Below are positions 6,158 through 6,377 of a stretch of DNA of 6,377 nucleotides, piece after piece. The DNA lies in the NCBI GenBank assembly GCA_019695435.1, contig JACTVF010000143.1, positions 1-6,377 on the forward strand, read 5' to 3'. The first letter of the stretch is position 1; each line of letters begins with the position of its first letter. The translations under genes and the position numbers were made by a program. The notes beneath the pieces were generated by a model. The model saw nothing but the letters and a program-made list of their open reading frames with translations, did no database searches and was not told the DNA's origin. The DNA comes from Methanoregulaceae archaeon (GTDB lineage Archaea > Halobacteriota > Methanomicrobia > Methanomicrobiales > Methanospirillaceae).

Positions 6158-6377
6158 TGGTTTTTGACACCACGACAACCATTGCAAAGGCACTTGCCGA
6201 CTGCACGGGCACACAGGACGTCCAGCTCACCGATGGGGGGGAGCACGCGGACCTTGCCTCGACCATAGCGTTCGGCCTTGCCAAGCAGAAGAAACAGGCA
6301 CCGGTAAAAATAGCGCAGGAGATCGTTGCAGCGCTCAAAAACAACAAAGACCTCGCAGACCAGGGAATTACCGTAGA
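6157..6377 (+). CDS. argS: Probable arginyl-tRNA synthetase, N-terminal fragment (runs off the window)
   Basis: Arginyl-tRNA synthetase charges tRNA-Arg with arginine. Only 73 complete codons are present, covering the N-terminal additional (Arg_S_N, tRNA D-loop-contacting) domain. The segment HADLASTIAFGLAKQKKQAP at residues 30-49, followed by VKIAQEIVAAL at 50-60, matches this domain's pattern of a D-L/A-S/T-x-x-A-F-x-L-A-K helix, then P-x-x-I-A-x-E-I. The catalytic HIGH and anticodon-binding regions lie beyond the right edge, so the call rests on the N-domain alone. The ATG shares one base with the aRF1 stop (TGATG), with only a weak GGACGGG upstream, which suggests translational coupling to aRF1. 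Confidence 0.78.
   Translation, partial: MVFDTTTTIAKALADCTGTQDVQLTDGGEHADLASTIAFGLAKQKKQAPVKIAQEIVAALKNNKDLADQGITV

Noticed and set aside
5393..6214. Open frame of 273 codons on the minus strand opposite aRF1
   Set aside because: aRF1 is certain from NIKS, GGQ and zinc cysteines. The antisense frame has no domain signature or ribosome binding site and is a compositional shadow.
1..6377. Defence island, mobile element, CRISPR array or 7-deazaguanine DNA-modification (dpd) system linked to the que genes
   Set aside because: No transposase, integrase, repeat array or dpd genes are present. The neighbours are ribosomal, elongation, termination and aminoacylation genes, so ordinary archaeosine synthesis is the simpler reading.

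Overview
This window is an ordinary but tightly packed piece of a GC-rich euryarchaeal chromosome, most likely from a methanogen of the Methanomicrobiales type. That placement is inferred from the gene families; I could not run a search. The archaeal evidence is direct: an EF-2-type elongation factor in place of EF-G, archaeal-type S12 and S7 proteins, a class-1 archaeal/eukaryal release factor (aRF1) with NIKS and GGQ motifs, AT-rich TATA-like boxes, and ribosome binding sites of the GAGGTGA type.

Left block, minus strand (1-1602): rps12, rps7 and the first 168 codons of the EF-2 gene, in the conserved 'str' order. rps12 ends where rps7 begins, and a 24-bp gap with a U-tract separates rps7 from EF-2.

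Divergent control region (1603-1762): an AT-rich intergenic stretch shared by the two transcription units. It contains a perfect 14-bp palindrome, GGTTATCGATAACC, close to the rps12 start. A self-complementary TATA-like box, ATTTATAAAT, lies almost exactly midway between the two start codons. A second TATA-like box lies about 26 bp upstream of the queD start, a distance expected for a leaderless transcript.

Central operon, plus strand (1763-4846): queD, queE and queC, which together convert dihydroneopterin triphosphate to preQ0, the 7-deazaguanine precursor that archaea insert into tRNA as archaeosine. They are followed without a gap by a Nudix hydrolase resembling ADP-ribose pyrophosphatases, and then by a predicted surface lipoprotein with an alpha/beta-hydrolase fold. 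Four successive junctions overlap or abut, so the five genes are probably co-transcribed and translationally coupled. The last two have no known role in preQ0 synthesis.

Right block, plus strand (4883-6377): aRF1 (prf1), then the N-terminal 73 codons of a probable arginyl-tRNA synthetase, overlapping by one base.

The window is almost wholly concerned with translation: ribosome, elongation, tRNA modification, termination and aminoacylation. I found no mobile element, CRISPR array, tRNA or rRNA gene, and no convincing evidence for an undescribed system. The points most worth a second look are the lipoprotein hydrolase/Nudix tail of the preQ0 operon and the palindromes in the divergent promoter region.
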